Origin: Clostridia bacterium
GTDB lineage: Bacteria; Bacillota; Clostridia; Oscillospirales; Butyricicoccaceae
Length of the DNA: 6,295 bases
Direction: 5' to 3'
Assembly (NCBI GenBank): GCA_017547995.1
Contig: JAFYNW010000049.1
Coordinates: forward strand, 1-6,295
Positions 5,678-6,295 of the stretch are shown piece by piece. Below the pieces are notes generated by a model. It did not search any database. It was not told the origin of the DNA and saw only the letters and a list, made by a program, of their open reading frames with translations. The number at the start of each line of letters is the position of its first letter. Within the stretch, counting starts at the first letter, position 1. The position numbers and the translations under genes are program-made.

Positions 5678-6133
5678 ATGAAGAAGATAGTTACCAATTT
5701 ATCAGTCTACGTTCTCATCATTGCAGTTGTTTTCTTTGGCTTTGCATTTTTTAACCATGATGAAGGTATATTCACAACGTATAACCTGATGAACGGCCTT
5801 GCATACGGCGGACTTCTCGTTTTTGTAATCTTTGGTTTCTTAAGTAAAAACGGCAGTCACGCCATGACGGTTGCCCCTATGCATCTGCCCGCCAACCGTT
5901 CACACGGGCTTCCACTCAATTTCAGGAATGTTTTTTCCTTCCTTGTTTTCGAAAGTGCCGCCAAGGACGTGATGGACGCTATGAAAAAGCCTGTCCAGAC
6001 CAATTCTAAAAAGGATTACAGCACTGCTGAGAAGCAGGACCCACTTGCGGTGAGAATTACTCTCGCACTTATGCCGATAGTTATAGGCGCAGGCTGCTTC
6101 ATCACAGGCATTATCTGGCTGATGAATATGTAA
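5678..6133 (+). CDS. Unrecognised small membrane protein, three predicted membrane segments
   Basis: I do not recognise this 151-residue protein. Hydrophobic segments at about residues 9-25, 37-55 and 127-149 predict three membrane spans. There is no signal-peptidase or lipobox site. Residues 56-126 form a polar loop with a His/Pro-containing start (AMTVAPMHLPANRSHGLP, 62-79), a possible amphipathic helix (NVFSFLVFESAAKDVMDAM, 84-102) and a Lys-rich tail. The short MKK N-terminus suggests that the first segment starts from the cytoplasm, which would place the loop inside. The ATG is well supported by AAAGGAG 6 nt upstream and an extended -10 promoter. It is transcribed away from the ABC-F gene and towards a probable LURP-one gene 103 bp on, with repeat pairs on both sides. 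No function should be assigned. Confidence 0.85.
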   Translation: MKKIVTNLSVYVLIIAVVFFGFAFFNHDEGIFTTYNLMNGLAYGGLLVFVIFGFLSKNGSHAMTVAPMHLPANRSHGLPLNFRNVFSFLVFESAAKDVMDAMKKPVQTNSKKDYSTAEKQDPLAVRITLALMPIVIGAGCFITGIIWLMNM

Positions 6134-6138
6134 TTTTC

Positions 6139-6161
6139 GGGAGGGGTTACCCCTCCCCTAC
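6139..6161 (-). repeat. GTAG-hairpin (REP-like) repeat, copy 4, possibly a terminator
   Basis: GGGAGGGG (6139-6146) and CCCCTCCC (6150-6157) form a perfect 8-bp stem around TTA. GTAG on the minus strand (6161-6158) abuts it. It lies 5 bp after the stop of the membrane protein gene. The GC-rich stem followed by CTACAAATTATTTTTG could end or slow plus-strand transcription, though the T-run is not immediately next to the stem. Confidence 0.7.
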
Positions 6162-6184
6162 AAATTATTTTTGTTTTCTATATC

Positions 6185-6210
6185 GTAGGGGCGGATTTCC
6201 ACACCCGCCC
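6185..6210 (+). repeat. GTAG-hairpin (REP-like) repeat, copy 5
   Basis: GTAG (6185-6188) abuts the stem GGGCGG (6189-6194), with a 10-nt loop and CCGCCC (6205-6210). With copy 4 it makes a second inverted pair, its GTAG end facing that of copy 4, in the same order as copies 2 and 3. It shares TATATCGTAGGGG with copy 1. Confidence 0.7.
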
Positions 6211-6215
6211 ACATA

Positions 6216-6230
6216 TAATTTTTGAAAGGA
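6216..6230 (+). repeat. 15-nt block containing the ribosome binding site, second copy
   Basis: This is identical to 5656-5670. Its GAAAGGA lies 6 nt before the ATG at 6237. The repetition includes bases outside the Shine-Dalgarno core, so shared function alone does not explain it. Confidence 0.7.
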
Positions 6231-6236
6231 ACTTTA

Positions 6237-6295
6237 ATGAAACTTTTATTTAAGCAGAGACTTTTTTCGTGGTTTGACAGCTATGACGTTTACAA
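6237..6295 (+). CDS. Start of a probable LURP-one/YxjI-like protein (truncated by the window)
   Basis: Only 19 codons are present, MKLLFKQRLFSWFDSYDVY, preceded by GAAAGGA at 6 nt. The pattern of a short basic strand followed by FSWFDSYD resembles the first strands of LURP-one-related (YxjI-type) barrel proteins of Clostridia as I remember them. These are small soluble proteins of unclear function built on a Tubby-like fold. The identification rests on very few residues; the reading frame itself is well supported by the ribosome binding site. Confidence 0.6.
   Translation, partial: MKLLFKQRLFSWFDSYDVY

Overview
The window looks like chromosomal DNA from an anaerobic, moderate-GC member of the Clostridia. 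I infer this from strong GGAGG-type ribosome binding sites, extended -10 promoters, a YkpA-type ABC-F protein, a YlmH protein, a small clostridial-style siroheme/ferredoxin reductase and a LURP-one-like gene start. The exact genus cannot be read from the sequence. No tRNA, rRNA, insertion sequence, CRISPR array or prophage gene was seen.

Left and centre (1-5160) hold five genes, all on the minus strand. In transcription order they are an ABC-F ATPase (ykpA-like), ylmH, a siroheme Fe-S sulfite/nitrite reductase-like protein with two ferredoxin clusters, a lipoprotein solute-binding protein, and a FecCD-type permease cut by the left edge. Three of the four junctions overlap by 8, 7 and 17 bp, and the downstream starts there have weak or no Shine-Dalgarno sequence, which suggests translational coupling. 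The only gap (126 bp, between ylmH and the reductase) carries a GTAG-hairpin repeat. This gives two blocks: a ribosome-associated pair (ABC-F and YlmH), and a reductase coupled to an uptake system of the iron-siderophore/heme/cobalamin type.

The 517-bp divergent intergenic region (5161-5677) has a convincing minus-strand promoter for the ABC-F gene with a hairpin at the very 5' end of its mRNA. It also has an AT-rich stretch with a perfect 12-bp inverted repeat, a second short palindrome and two terminator-like hairpins, a plus-strand extended -10 promoter, and a pair of inverted GTAG-hairpin repeats.

The right end (5678-6295) is read on the plus strand: an unrecognised 151-residue protein with three predicted membrane segments, another pair of inverted GTAG-hairpin repeats, and the first 19 codons of a probable LURP-one/YxjI-like gene. 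An identical 15-nt block containing the ribosome binding site precedes both plus-strand genes.

The most notable signals are five short hairpins, each with a GTAG tetranucleotide abutting the stem (the arrangement seen in REP elements), and an ABC-F protein whose second ATPase site is degenerate in three motifs, including a natural Glu-to-Gln change in Walker B.
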